Program-made: the position numbers and the translations under genes
Part shown: piece after piece, positions 54,083-63,067 of the stretch
How the letters are laid out: every line of letters starts with the position of its first letter
How positions within the stretch are numbered: position 1 is the first letter of the stretch
Notes under the pieces: model-generated
Databases searched by the model: none
What the model was told of the DNA's origin: nothing
The model's input: only the letters and a program-made list of their open reading frames with translations
Source of the DNA: Arthrobacter sp. D5-1
Lineage (GTDB): Bacteria; Actinomycetota; Actinomycetes; Actinomycetales; Micrococcaceae
Assembly: GCF_017357425.1 (NCBI RefSeq)
Contig: NZ_CP014571.1
Span: forward strand, 2,232,001 to 2,296,000
Direction: 5' to 3'
Length of the DNA: 64,000 nt

Positions 54083-55041
54083 CCATCTCCCAAGTTTCTT
54101 TCGGCTCCCGCCAACCGGTCCTTGACGTCAAGGACCTCACCGTCAAGTACATCGGTGACACCCGCTCCACCACCGCCGTCGACCGCGTTTCCTTCAGCAT
54201 CGGCACCGGTGAGGTATTCGGCCTTGCGGGGGAGTCCGGCTGTGGGAAGTCCACCATTGCCAACTCCATCATGAGGCTCCTGAAGGATCCCGCAAAGATC
54301 GCAGGCGGAAGCATCTCCTTTGGCGGCAAGGACGTCCTGGCCATGAGCCCGGAAGAGCTGCGGCGCTTTCGGTGGCAGGACGTTGCAATGGTGTTCCAGT
54401 CAGCCATGAACTCGCTCAACCCGGTGCTGACCATCGGAGAACAGATCGTGGACATCTTCACCACCCATGCCGGTTACTCCCGTAAAGAGTCGATGAGGCG
54501 TGCCGGTGAGTTGCTGGAACTTGTAAGGATCGATCCCGCACGGCTGAAGTCCTATCCGCACCAGCTCTCCGGCGGTATGCGTCAACGTGCCGTTATTGCC
54601 ATGGCCGTTGCGCTCAAGCCATCACTGTTGATCCTCGACGAACCCACCACCGCGCTGGACGTGGTGGTGCAGCAGGAAATCATGGCCCAGATCAAGGAAC
54701 TTCAGCGCGAACTCGGCTTTTCCGTCCTTTTCATTACGCACGACATGTCCCTGATGGTGGAACTCTCGCACCGGATGGCCGTGATGTACGGAGGCCGGAT
54801 CGTGGAAACCGCCAAAGCCCAGGACGTCTACGCCACCCCCCGCCATCCGTACACCCAGGCGCTGATGGGCGCATTCCCGCCGCTCACCGGTCCACGCGTT
54901 CCGCTGACGGGATTGCCCGACGGTGTGAAGTTCCGTAACATCCCGGACCTCGCCGAGGTGACACCCGGCCATTTTGTGGCTCCGTTCGGTGGCGACGCCC
55001 CGGTGGTTGATTCAGCAAACCTGGAAGGAGCCGCACGATGA
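54079..55041 (+). CDS. ABC transporter ATPase (DppD-like)
   Basis: A 320-residue ATPase with Walker A AGESGCGKST, signature QLSGGMRQRAVIAMA and Walker B LLILDEPTTALDVVVQQEI. The C-terminal part is short and lacks the cysteine-rich oligopeptide-binding end (CPFxPRC-type) seen in peptide transporters. It overlaps both neighbours by ATGA, so translation is coupled. Confidence 0.92.
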   Translation: MTISQVSFGSRQPVLDVKDLTVKYIGDTRSTTAVDRVSFSIGTGEVFGLAGESGCGKSTIANSIMRLLKDPAKIAGGSISFGGKDVLAMSPEELRRFRWQDVAMVFQSAMNSLNPVLTIGEQIVDIFTTHAGYSRKESMRRAGELLELVRIDPARLKSYPHQLSGGMRQRAVIAMAVALKPSLLILDEPTTALDVVVQQEIMAQIKELQRELGFSVLFITHDMSLMVELSHRMAVMYGGRIVETAKAQDVYATPRHPYTQALMGAFPPLTGPRVPLTGLPDGVKFRNIPDLAEVTPGHFVAPFGGDAPVVDSANLEGAAR

Positions 55042-56132
55042 GCCACTCCCTGATGAGCCCATCGGCCGTGTCCACGACCGGCACCCCAGCCCTTGAGATT
55101 CGAGGCTTGGGAAAGACCTTCCCGATGGGCGGCTTGTTCTCCCGCGGGTCCGTCCGCGCTCTGCATGGGGTTGATCTGACCATCCACCAAGGCGAAATCG
55201 TGGCCCTCGTGGGGGAGTCCGGTTCCGGGAAGAGCACCCTGGCCCGCTGTGTCGCCCGTCTGGAAAAGCCGAGCTCCGGGGAGATTCTCATTGACGGCGT
55301 CGATGTTCTGAAGCGGGATCGTTTCCAGGCGTCGCGGGGGTTTCGGTCCCAGCTGCAGATGGTGTTCCAGGATCCTTTTGGCTCCTTGAACCCGGCGCAC
55401 AGGATCGAGCATTTCCTGCGGCGCTCCCTGGCGATCCACGGGAAGAATGGTGGTTCCCAGGAGGAGACCCAGCGGCGGCTTGAGGAGCTCATGACCACTG
55501 TTGGCCTGGAGGCCGACATGCTGAACTCGTATCCGCACGAGCTCTCCGGCGGTCAGCGCCAACGCGTTGCGATAGCCAGGGCGCTCGCCGTTGAACCGCA
55601 GGTCATCCTGGCCGATGAGCCTACCTCCATGCTGGACGTTTCCGTACGGATCGGCGTTCTGAACCTCATGCGCAAGCTCCGTGACCAGCAAGGCATCTCC
55701 ATGCTCTACATCACCCACGACCTCGCCTCCGCCCGGTACCTGGCGGACCGGACCGCGGTCATGTTCGCCGGTGAACTGGTGGAGGAAGGGGAGTCCCTGG
55801 ACCTGTTGGCCAACCCCGCGCATCCGTACACGCAACTCCTGGTGTCGGCTGTCCCGGATCCCGCCCGGGCAGGCTCGTATGATCCCGTCCGTAGAGCCGA
55901 ATTGCGGCAGGCGGTCATGGCTTCCACACACTGCGCTTTCGGCGGCGACCCGGACCAGGCGTGCTCGGACAAAGCACCCGTCCGTCATCAGGTGGGGGAC
56001 CCCGAAAACCGTCACTGGGTCCGCTGCCACCTGTACCGCCCATGGGCCGCTGCCGGCGGCCATGCCCTGGCGAGTGAACCACTCCATCCCGGCCACCCGG
56101 CGTCGAACGCTCAAGAAGAGGCTTCCGCATGA
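55038..56132 (+). CDS. ABC transporter ATPase (DppF-like)
   Basis: A 364-residue ATPase with Walker A GESGSGKSTLARC, signature ELSGGQRQRVAIARAL and Walker B VILADEPTSMLDVSVRIGV. The C-terminus has CAFGGDPDQAC and HWVRCHLYRPW, a reduced oligopeptide/OppF-type end. It overlaps the first ATPase and the GH32 gene. The overlap with a glycosidase ties this transporter to sugar rather than peptide uptake. Confidence 0.92.
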   Translation: MSHSLMSPSAVSTTGTPALEIRGLGKTFPMGGLFSRGSVRALHGVDLTIHQGEIVALVGESGSGKSTLARCVARLEKPSSGEILIDGVDVLKRDRFQASRGFRSQLQMVFQDPFGSLNPAHRIEHFLRRSLAIHGKNGGSQEETQRRLEELMTTVGLEADMLNSYPHELSGGQRQRVAIARALAVEPQVILADEPTSMLDVSVRIGVLNLMRKLRDQQGISMLYITHDLASARYLADRTAVMFAGELVEEGESLDLLANPAHPYTQLLVSAVPDPARAGSYDPVRRAELRQAVMASTHCAFGGDPDQACSDKAPVRHQVGDPENRHWVRCHLYRPWAAAGGHALASEPLHPGHPASNAQEEASA

Positions 56133-57679
56133 CTGAACTGACCCATCCGCTCGCCACCATTCCGCAGGATGAGTTGGTGGCCCGCGCCGAAGCCGATCCC
56201 CTGAGGCCGCGCTTCCACTTTGTCTCACCGGCCGGTTGGCTCAACGACCCCAACGGTGTCAGTCACTGGGACGGCACCTACCACCTCTTCTATCAGTACA
56301 ACCCCGAGGGCGCTTTCCACCACCGCATCCATTGGGGCCACGCCACCAGCACCGACCTGGTCACCTGGATTGACCAGCCTGTTGCTTTGGAACCCTCCGA
56401 GGGACCTGACGCCGAGGGCTGCTGGTCCGGGGTGTTGGTTAACGACGGCGGCACGCCCACCTTGGTGTATTCGGGCCGCGCAGAGGGCACGGAGTTGCCG
56501 TGCGTCGCTGTAGGAACCCCTGACCTGCTGAGCTGGACCAAGGACCCCGGGAACCCTGTTATCGGTGCCCCACCTGACGGCGTTGACATCACGGCCTACC
56601 GCGATCATTGCGTATGGCGCGAGGGAAGCACATGGCGCCAGCTGGTGGGTTCAGGAATTCGACACCTCGGCGGCACGGCGTTCCTCTATGAGTCTTCGGA
56701 CCTGCGGTCTTGGGACTACCTGGGCCCGCTGATGATCGGGGATGCCTTGCAGGGCGATCCCGCCGACACTGATTGGACCGGGACGATGTGGGAATGCGTT
56801 GACCTCTTCCGGGCAGGGCAAGGATCGTTGGGGTCTGCGCCCGCTGACGGCTCGCCGGATGTGCTGGTCTTCTCCGCGTGGGACGACGGCGAAACCCGCC
56901 ACCCGCTGTATTGGACCGGCCGCTACGGCGGCGATACGTTCGAGCCGGATACGCTGCACCGATTGGACTTCGGAGGGCGGTTCTTCTATGCACCGCAATC
57001 GTTCCAGGATGAGTCCGGCCGGCGTGTCATGTTCGGCTGGATGCAGGAAGGGCGAAGCGATGCCGCCATGGTGGAAGCGGGCTGGTCGGGCGTCATGAGC
57101 TTGCCGCGCGTCGCCACGTTGGCGCACGACGGAACCCTGGAGTTCGCACCGGTTCCCGAAGTAGAGAAGCTGCGCAGAAGCCTCTTCAGCGTCCCCGGCC
57201 ACGTGATGGTGGGGGCGGGTACGTCCGTGGAGACCGGCGTGTCCGGTAACCAGCTGGACCTTGAACTGGATGTGCAACTTGCACCCGGGGCAGAGGTCCG
57301 GCTCGGAGTGCTGGCGTCGTCGGACGGGGCCGAGGAGACAGTGATCGTGCTGGACCGGGCCGCTGATGGGACCCCCGGCGGCACCCTTCGCCTGGACCGT
57401 ACGCGCAGCAGCCTCGACCCCACCATCGATGCGGAAGACAAATCCGGGCCCCTGCCGATGACGGACGGCCGGGTGCGCCTGCGCGTGTTGGTGGACCGGT
57501 CCGCCGTCGAAATTTTCGCCAACGGCAAGCCGCTCACGGCCCGCGTCTACCCGACCCTGGGCGGCGAGCGCGTGACGCTGACAGCCACTGAAGGGTCGGT
57601 GCGGCTCCTCTCCTTTGATGCCTGGACGATGGCCGGGATCTTTGACAGCGCCCGCAACCTCATCCCGAAAGGACGGTGA
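56129..57679 (+). CDS. Intracellular GH32 beta-fructosidase
   Basis: A 516-residue glycoside hydrolase family 32 enzyme without signal peptide, so cytoplasmic. The five-bladed propeller carries the nucleophile Asp40 in WLNDPNG, the transition-state Asp159 in YRDHCV (the usual RDP is replaced by RDH), and acid/base Glu222 in MWECVDLF. A beta-sandwich domain follows (about residues 370-500, LRVLVDRSAVEIFANG). It would release fructose from imported fructo-oligosaccharides or sucrose. It overlaps the second ATPase by ATGA. RDH is a known-looking variant in actinobacterial members as far as I recall, not obviously a loss. Confidence 0.9.
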   Translation: MTELTHPLATIPQDELVARAEADPLRPRFHFVSPAGWLNDPNGVSHWDGTYHLFYQYNPEGAFHHRIHWGHATSTDLVTWIDQPVALEPSEGPDAEGCWSGVLVNDGGTPTLVYSGRAEGTELPCVAVGTPDLLSWTKDPGNPVIGAPPDGVDITAYRDHCVWREGSTWRQLVGSGIRHLGGTAFLYESSDLRSWDYLGPLMIGDALQGDPADTDWTGTMWECVDLFRAGQGSLGSAPADGSPDVLVFSAWDDGETRHPLYWTGRYGGDTFEPDTLHRLDFGGRFFYAPQSFQDESGRRVMFGWMQEGRSDAAMVEAGWSGVMSLPRVATLAHDGTLEFAPVPEVEKLRRSLFSVPGHVMVGAGTSVETGVSGNQLDLELDVQLAPGAEVRLGVLASSDGAEETVIVLDRAADGTPGGTLRLDRTRSSLDPTIDAEDKSGPLPMTDGRVRLRVLVDRSAVEIFANGKPLTARVYPTLGGERVTLTATEGSVRLLSFDAWTMAGIFDSARNLIPKGR

Positions 57680-57683
57680 ACCC

Positions 57684-59249
57684 GTGGAAATGTCATCACC
57701 GGTTACCCGCCGTGGATTACTGACGGGCGCCGGCGCGGTTGCGCTGGGCGGGTCCCTGGCGCTGTCCACCCCTGCAGAGCCCGCCATGGCGGCGGGTGGC
57801 CCAGCCTCGAAAGGATCATCGCGGATGCGCCCGGTCTATCACTTCAGCGTGCCTGACAACTGGAAGAACGATCCCCAGCGACCCATCTACCTCGATGGGG
57901 AGTACCACTACTACTACTTGTATAACGCTGACTACATCAACGGCGGTGGCGGCACGTCATGGCGCCGTGCCACCACCACTGATCACGTCGCGTTCAGGGA
58001 CCGCGGGGTCGCGGTACCGAAGTTCAGCAATTCCAACGGCGACTGTTGGTCCGGATGCCTGGTGGTTGATGAGCGGAATACTGCGGGTTACGGGGCGGGT
58101 ACGGTGGTGGCACTCGTCACCCAGGCGCCGGAGGGCCGGCAGGCACAGTACCTCTGGTACTCCACAGACAGGGGCCGGTCCTTCATATCAGGTGGCCAGG
58201 CTCCGGTTTTGCCCAACCCGGGGGTTCACGATTTCCGCGATCCCAAGGTGATCTGGGACGAGGACCGCAACCGGTGGTTCATGGCCAACGCGGAGGGGCA
58301 AAAGCTGGGTTTCTACACGTCCCCGGATCTGCGCTCCTGGACGCGGGTTGGCGAGTTTCTGCGCAGCGATTTGGGGCTGCTGGAGTGCCCTGACCTCTTT
58401 AGGATGACCGCCGACGACGGCACCCGGCACTGGGTGCTGGGCACCAGTGCAAACGGCAAGGGCCGCGGACTGCCGGCAACCTATGCCTACTGGACTGGAG
58501 CTTTTGACGGCAGCTCCTTTGCTCCAGACCATCCTGAGCCGGAATGGCTCGATTACGGCTTCGACTTTTATGGCGCAGTAACATATCCGCATCACGATGC
58601 GTCGGGGGTGGAGGACCCAACCCTCCGCCGGGCGATTGGTTGGGCAAATTTCTGGGACTACCCCCACAACACGCCAACCCTTGCCACTGACGGCTACAAC
58701 GGCGATGACATGATCGTCCGGGATATCCGGCTCAAGCGTGGCAATGGCGCCTATTATCTCGCCTCCGCCCCCACCTCTGCGCTGGGTGACCACGTAACGC
58801 GAACACATCGCGTGGGTGACGTGGCGGTTGCGGGTACCCATGACCTGGAGATTCGCTCGACCGCTTACGACCTCACGTGCGAACTGGTGTGGGATCCGGC
58901 TGCGCCGCCCGCCAATCTCGGGTTGGAGGTCTGCCGAGCACCCGGTGGCGGCAGGCACGTGGCCGCGGGGGTCTTCCTGGGTGGCCCGTTCACGTACGTC
59001 AATCGCCGCCCCACGATCAACCCGACAGCCGGCGAAACGCAAACGCCGGTGGACCCTGCCACAGGCCGCCTCACGCTGCGGATCCTGGTGGATCGAACCA
59101 GTGTGGAAGTGTTCGTTGGAGATGGGCGCGTGGTGCACTCGCACCGGGTGTTCCCCCTTGAAGGCGACGACGGCATCCGTCTTAACGCCCACGAAGGAAC
59201 GGCGACGTTTCGGGATATGACCATCAGGGAACTCAAGGTCACGCCGTAG
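57684..59249 (+). CDS. Tat-exported GH32 enzyme (levanase or levan fructotransferase type)
   Basis: A 521-residue secreted GH32 protein. The Tat signal has twin arginines (TRRGLLTG, residues 8-15) with an alanine-rich h-region and a likely cleavage near AMAAGG. The nucleophile Asp63 is in WKNDPQRP (NDPQ instead of NDPN), the middle Asp186 in DFRDPKV and the acid/base Glu234 in LLECPDLF. The C-terminal sandwich has LRILVDRTSVEVFVG. NDPQ also occurs in Arthrobacter levan fructotransferases, so hydrolysis or anhydride formation cannot be separated here. The GTG start at 57684 follows aaagga by ten bases. Confidence 0.88.
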   Translation: MEMSSPVTRRGLLTGAGAVALGGSLALSTPAEPAMAAGGPASKGSSRMRPVYHFSVPDNWKNDPQRPIYLDGEYHYYYLYNADYINGGGGTSWRRATTTDHVAFRDRGVAVPKFSNSNGDCWSGCLVVDERNTAGYGAGTVVALVTQAPEGRQAQYLWYSTDRGRSFISGGQAPVLPNPGVHDFRDPKVIWDEDRNRWFMANAEGQKLGFYTSPDLRSWTRVGEFLRSDLGLLECPDLFRMTADDGTRHWVLGTSANGKGRGLPATYAYWTGAFDGSSFAPDHPEPEWLDYGFDFYGAVTYPHHDASGVEDPTLRRAIGWANFWDYPHNTPTLATDGYNGDDMIVRDIRLKRGNGAYYLASAPTSALGDHVTRTHRVGDVAVAGTHDLEIRSTAYDLTCELVWDPAAPPANLGLEVCRAPGGGRHVAAGVFLGGPFTYVNRRPTINPTAGETQTPVDPATGRLTLRILVDRTSVEVFVGDGRVVHSHRVFPLEGDDGIRLNAHEGTATFRDMTIRELKVTP

Positions 59250-59274
59250 CACTGGAGGGCGTGGGGGAATAACT

Positions 59275-59290
59275 ACTGAGAGCACTCAGT
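59275..59290. promoter_or_regulatory. 16-bp dyad upstream of the SDR gene
   Basis: actgag-agca-ctcagt is a perfect dyad 83 bp before the SDR start and 25 bp after the GH32 stop. It may be an operator. No regulator gene is adjacent. Confidence 0.35.
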
Positions 59291-59372
59291 TATGAGTGAA
59301 GTCAATAAGTGGTTTTCCCATCAGGGATCAGTATTCCCCCACAGCCCAGCCCACCAGGAAGAAGTCCCCATC

Positions 59373-60101
59373 ATGCCTTCACTGAACACGTCCGTCTTGA
59401 CTGATGCAGTTGTCCTTGTCACTGGAGCCAACGGTGGCATTGGCACCCACTTTGTCCACGAGGCTTTGGCCCGCGGTGCGAGCAAGGTTTATGCCACGGC
59501 GCGGAACCCGCGCACGTGGGGCGATGATCGCATCGTCCCGCTCACCTTGGATGTCACGGATCCGGCATCCGTTCGGGCGGCCGTCGAGGCTGCGCAGGAC
59601 ACAACAGTCCTGATCAACAATGCCGGTGCCAGCACACCGACGCCTGGCATCCTCAGCCACACGGATGAGGAGATCCGGCACAACGTGGAGACCAATTTCC
59701 TTGGGCCGTTGTTCCTTGCCAGGGCCTTCGCTCCGGTCTTGTCCGCCAAGGAGGAGTCGGTGCTCATTGACATTCATTCCGCCCTGAGCTGGTATGCGGT
59801 GGCAGGGATCTACAGTGCCACGAAGGCGGCCCTGTGGTCAGCCACGAACTCCCTGCGCCTTGAACTCGCCGCCGGGAACGTGCATGTCGTGGGGGTCCAT
59901 GTTGGCTACGTTGACACCCCCATGGCCGCGCACTCCGCCGAGCCGAAAACCGCCCCCGCGGACTTGGTGGCAACCGTCTTCGACGCCGTCCAGGCCGGCG
60001 AGTATGAAGTCCTCGCGGATGAGACGTCCGTGAACCTCAAGGCCGGACTTAGTGCCCCTGTGGAAGCCATCTACCCACAGCTGAAGCGCGTCAGCGCCTG
60101 A
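59373..60101 (+). CDS. Short-chain dehydrogenase/reductase (SDR)
   Basis: A 242-residue classical SDR. The cofactor motif is VLVTGANGGIGTHFVHEAL, the structural LINNAGA is present, and the catalytic Ser-Tyr-Lys appear as HSALSWYAVAGIYSATKAA (Y-x-x-x-K). The start ATG 59373 follows ggaag; an open extension to 59292 is less supported. It is single, between a dyad at 59275 and a terminator at 60103. The substrate is unknown. Confidence 0.85.
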   Translation: MPSLNTSVLTDAVVLVTGANGGIGTHFVHEALARGASKVYATARNPRTWGDDRIVPLTLDVTDPASVRAAVEAAQDTTVLINNAGASTPTPGILSHTDEEIRHNVETNFLGPLFLARAFAPVLSAKEESVLIDIHSALSWYAVAGIYSATKAALWSATNSLRLELAAGNVHVVGVHVGYVDTPMAAHSAEPKTAPADLVATVFDAVQAGEYEVLADETSVNLKAGLSAPVEAIYPQLKRVSA

Positions 60102-60102
60102 A

Positions 60103-60143
60103 ACCAAAGGCAGGGACACCTCAGTGGTGGCCCTGCCTTTGGT
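60103..60143. terminator. Strong hairpin after the SDR gene
   Basis: 13-bp perfect arms (60103-60115 and 60131-60143) surround a loop that can itself pair (cacc with ggtg). It begins two bases after the SDR stop and lies between convergent genes, so it is a likely two-way terminator. Confidence 0.8.
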
Positions 60144-60257
60144 GCGTATGGTGCCGGTCCCTGCGCCCGAGGTTCGGGCTTCCTGTTGCGACGGTGTGCA
60201 GGTACGGTTCCCTACGCTTGCCGAACCTGTACTTCGGCGGTCAGTGGGGTCCAGGAC

Positions 60258-61709
60258 TTACATGATCCCGGTGGGGACCAGCAGTGCCCAGGCCAGTGCG
60301 GGTGCTACGAGGACCACGCCGCCGGCGTACACCATCAGTTGCTTGTAGACACGCTGGCGATCGTCTTCGCGGGCATTGGCGACAACCAGTGCGCCGTCGG
60401 TGGAGAACGGGGATACATCGACGACGGTCGCGGCGATAGCCAGTGCTGCCACGGTGCCCGAGGCGCTCAGTGAACTGGTTGCAAGCAACGGTCCCGCCAA
60501 GGGGATGAAAGCCGTGAGCAGGGCGGTGGAGGATGCAAAGGCCGAGCCGACGCCGATGACGTAGCAAAGAACCAGTGCAATGAGGAGCGGGGCTCCGAGT
60601 GCCAGTGCCTGCTCGGCGAGCGTATCGATGACGCCTACGTGCTGCAGCAGGGATACGTAAGTGATCATGCCGGCGACCAGGAGCACGGTGGACCAGGAGA
60701 CTCCGCCGATGAACGTCTGGTGTTCCTTGATGTTGACCAGCGCCAAGAGCAGTCCTGCGGAGAGTGCCACGAAGCCGATAGGCATGTGGAAGCCCAAGGC
60801 GCAGACAAGCATTGCGACGATCAGTGCCAGCGTGAGGATCTGCTGGCCGTGTGGCCGGGCGGTATGCGTGGTGTCCAGGTCAGCGAGCTGGCCTGTGGCG
60901 CCGTCGCGGATCTTGCCCAGGAGGGCAAACAGCACCACTGTCAAAACTGACAGGATGAGGTTCAGCGCAAAGCTTGCGGCGAAGAGTGAGCCCTGCGAGA
61001 TGGGGAAGCCGTTCTTCACTGCGATGTCGTGGACCAGAACACCCGCCACTGACAGCGGTGAGAATCCACCCGCATGTGCTCCGTTGATGATGAAGGCACC
61101 CATGAGGACGGGGTGGATGCGTGATTCATAGGCCAGCCCTATGGCGGCAGGGGCAAGAAGAAGGGCGACGGCGGCAGGGGAGAAGGTGCCAAGGGCTGTC
61201 AGCGATGCTGCCAGAAGAAAGAACACCCAAGGCAGGAGCATGGTCTTGCCGCGAACCAGCCGGACACACGTCTGGACGATGATGTCGATGGTCCCATTCC
61301 GTTGGGCCATGCTGAAGAAGTACGTGACACCGATGATGGTGATGACGATGTTGGCAGGGAAGTCCGCCAGGATTTCCTTGTCCGTCATGCCCAGCATGAA
61401 GTAGCCAACGCCGAAGGATGCTACCAGTCCCATAACCCCGATGTTCAGCGGCCATTTCGTGGCGACGACGAACATCACCACGAGGATGACCAGCGGGATG
61501 ATCTGGATGGCAGTCATGGTCGGCTCCGATTCCGGGGTGGCCGCCGGGTTGAAGATGGCGCCCCCGAACAGGATGGCAACCAGGCCCAGGATCACGGAAG
61601 CGGCAACCGTTACCAGCAGGATACGGCGGCGGCGGTTGGGACTGCCGGAATTCTGATCCCGGGTTTCGCTCTCCGATTCGGGAGCTGGTTGGTAAGTAAC
61701 TTTAGCCAT
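60258..61709 (-). CDS. MatC/SLC13-like dicarboxylate transporter
   Basis: A 483-residue membrane protein with about 12 hydrophobic helices, matching the ion-transporter superfamily of MatC/C4-dicarboxylate carriers. An N-terminal charged tail of about 30 residues is followed by AIQIIPLVILVVMFVVAT. It ends near VLVAPALAWALLVPTGIM. It is 12 bp after the PrpF-type gene and is probably co-transcribed, so its likely substrate is a tri- or dicarboxylate acted on by that enzyme. gaggag precedes ATG 61709. Confidence 0.82.
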   Translation of the reverse strand: MAKVTYQPAPESESETRDQNSGSPNRRRRILLVTVAASVILGLVAILFGGAIFNPAATPESEPTMTAIQIIPLVILVVMFVVATKWPLNIGVMGLVASFGVGYFMLGMTDKEILADFPANIVITIIGVTYFFSMAQRNGTIDIIVQTCVRLVRGKTMLLPWVFFLLAASLTALGTFSPAAVALLLAPAAIGLAYESRIHPVLMGAFIINGAHAGGFSPLSVAGVLVHDIAVKNGFPISQGSLFAASFALNLILSVLTVVLFALLGKIRDGATGQLADLDTTHTARPHGQQILTLALIVAMLVCALGFHMPIGFVALSAGLLLALVNIKEHQTFIGGVSWSTVLLVAGMITYVSLLQHVGVIDTLAEQALALGAPLLIALVLCYVIGVGSAFASSTALLTAFIPLAGPLLATSSLSASGTVAALAIAATVVDVSPFSTDGALVVANAREDDRQRVYKQLMVYAGGVVLVAPALAWALLVPTGIM

Positions 61710-61721
61710 GGTGGTGTCTCC

Positions 61722-62840
61722 TCATTGAGTGGCTGATGCCAGCGGGGCTTCGACGGCACTGCCGAGAGCCTCCGGGACGTGAATGATGCTGGTGGCGATG
61801 GTGCGGGCGGTCCGGTCGACGCCCACCAGGAGGGAACCGTCCCGGTGTTCGGTCCAGGTTTCAATCACGCCGGCCGGCGTGCGGAGTTTTAGCGTGGGGC
61901 GGGAAGGGATACCGGTAATGTGGTTCAGCACTGTTCCCGGGGTGCGGGCGGCCAGTGTCAAAGCGATGCTTCCCGTGATGGCCAACGCCGGATGCGGTTT
62001 GCCCATGGAGAGCATCATGACGTTGACGTCACCTTCCAGGTCCTCCCCGGTGGGTGCGCCCACGATCGCAAGCTTGGGGACGGCCCGCGCGGCTTGCGAA
62101 GGACTGGCCGCCAGGCCCATCCGGACAGCTGCGAGGCGTCGGATCATGTCCAAAGCATCCAGCTGCAGTTCGACGCCGGCACTCCAGGTTTCATAACGGG
62201 CAGTGTCCAGTCCCAACTCCTCGGCACGCACCATGACCACCGGCGCACCGGCGTCGACCATTGATACCGTCCACCGGGTGCCGTTTGCGACAATGACGTC
62301 AGTCGGCGCGCCGGTAGGAAGGAGCTTGCCGGTGGTTTTTCCTGCCGGATCACGGAAGCCAAGACCCACCCTGTAGCCAGGAAAAACGACGCCGGGCATG
62401 TCTGCATCAGGAATGATCGGCAGTGCGCCCTCGGGGGTCGAAACCCGTTGGATGATGATCTGGCCCGTATTGGTGTTGCGGGTGACGATGCGGGTGGAAT
62501 CGCCGTCGGGCGAAACCCAGCCTTTTTCAATGGCGTAAAGCCCCACAACCGCGGAGCAATTCCCGCAGTTGCTTCCCCAGTCCACGGCTGCCTCTTCGAT
62601 GCCTACCTGGGCGAAGGTGAATTCGACATCGACTTCATCGTCGTCGGGCCGACTGAGGATCATCGCCTTGCTGGTGGTGGAGGTGGCCCCGCCGACCCCA
62701 TCGATCTGGCGGGAGTCCGGGCTTCCGAAGAGCCTGGGAAGCAGCTCGTTGACGTCGGTGCCGGCTTCTTCCAGATGAGCAGTTTCAAAGACCCAGCACT
62801 TGCTGGTGCCCCCGCGCATCCATTCCGCTTCTATCTTCAT
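61722..62840 (-). CDS. PrpF-family isomerase (aconitate or oxalomesaconate type)
   Basis: A 372-residue PrpF/GalD-family protein with two similar halves of the diaminopimelate-epimerase fold. MRGGTSKCWVF at the N-terminus (Lys near residue 14) and GSNCGNCSAVVGLYAIEKGWV in the middle with a catalytic-type Cys are diagnostic. Members isomerise double bonds of unsaturated tricarboxylates such as aconitate, methylaconitate and 4-oxalomesaconate. The start ATG 62840 has aggga upstream. Transcribed with the transporter and divergent from a LysR gene. Confidence 0.88.
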   Translation of the reverse strand: MKIEAEWMRGGTSKCWVFETAHLEEAGTDVNELLPRLFGSPDSRQIDGVGGATSTTSKAMILSRPDDDEVDVEFTFAQVGIEEAAVDWGSNCGNCSAVVGLYAIEKGWVSPDGDSTRIVTRNTNTGQIIIQRVSTPEGALPIIPDADMPGVVFPGYRVGLGFRDPAGKTTGKLLPTGAPTDVIVANGTRWTVSMVDAGAPVVMVRAEELGLDTARYETWSAGVELQLDALDMIRRLAAVRMGLAASPSQAARAVPKLAIVGAPTGEDLEGDVNVMMLSMGKPHPALAITGSIALTLAARTPGTVLNHITGIPSRPTLKLRTPAGVIETWTEHRDGSLLVGVDRTARTIATSIIHVPEALGSAVEAPLASATQ

Positions 62841-63067
62841 GGTGTTCCCTGCATCTCGGTGATGTTCTTCTTGTACGAGGATGATCGGGATCACAAATGA
62901 AGACAATGTTGGATATATGATGGGGGCTGAAGGGATGCTTAATTCACAAAGTTCTCAGCGCACAATGACTGGATTCGGATACGCCAATGTCTGGAAAAGC
63001 TGGCTCTGTGGCAAGTCGGTCTCCCGTAAATACAGTGAATGAACCACTTGGACAGGAGCATGAACGC

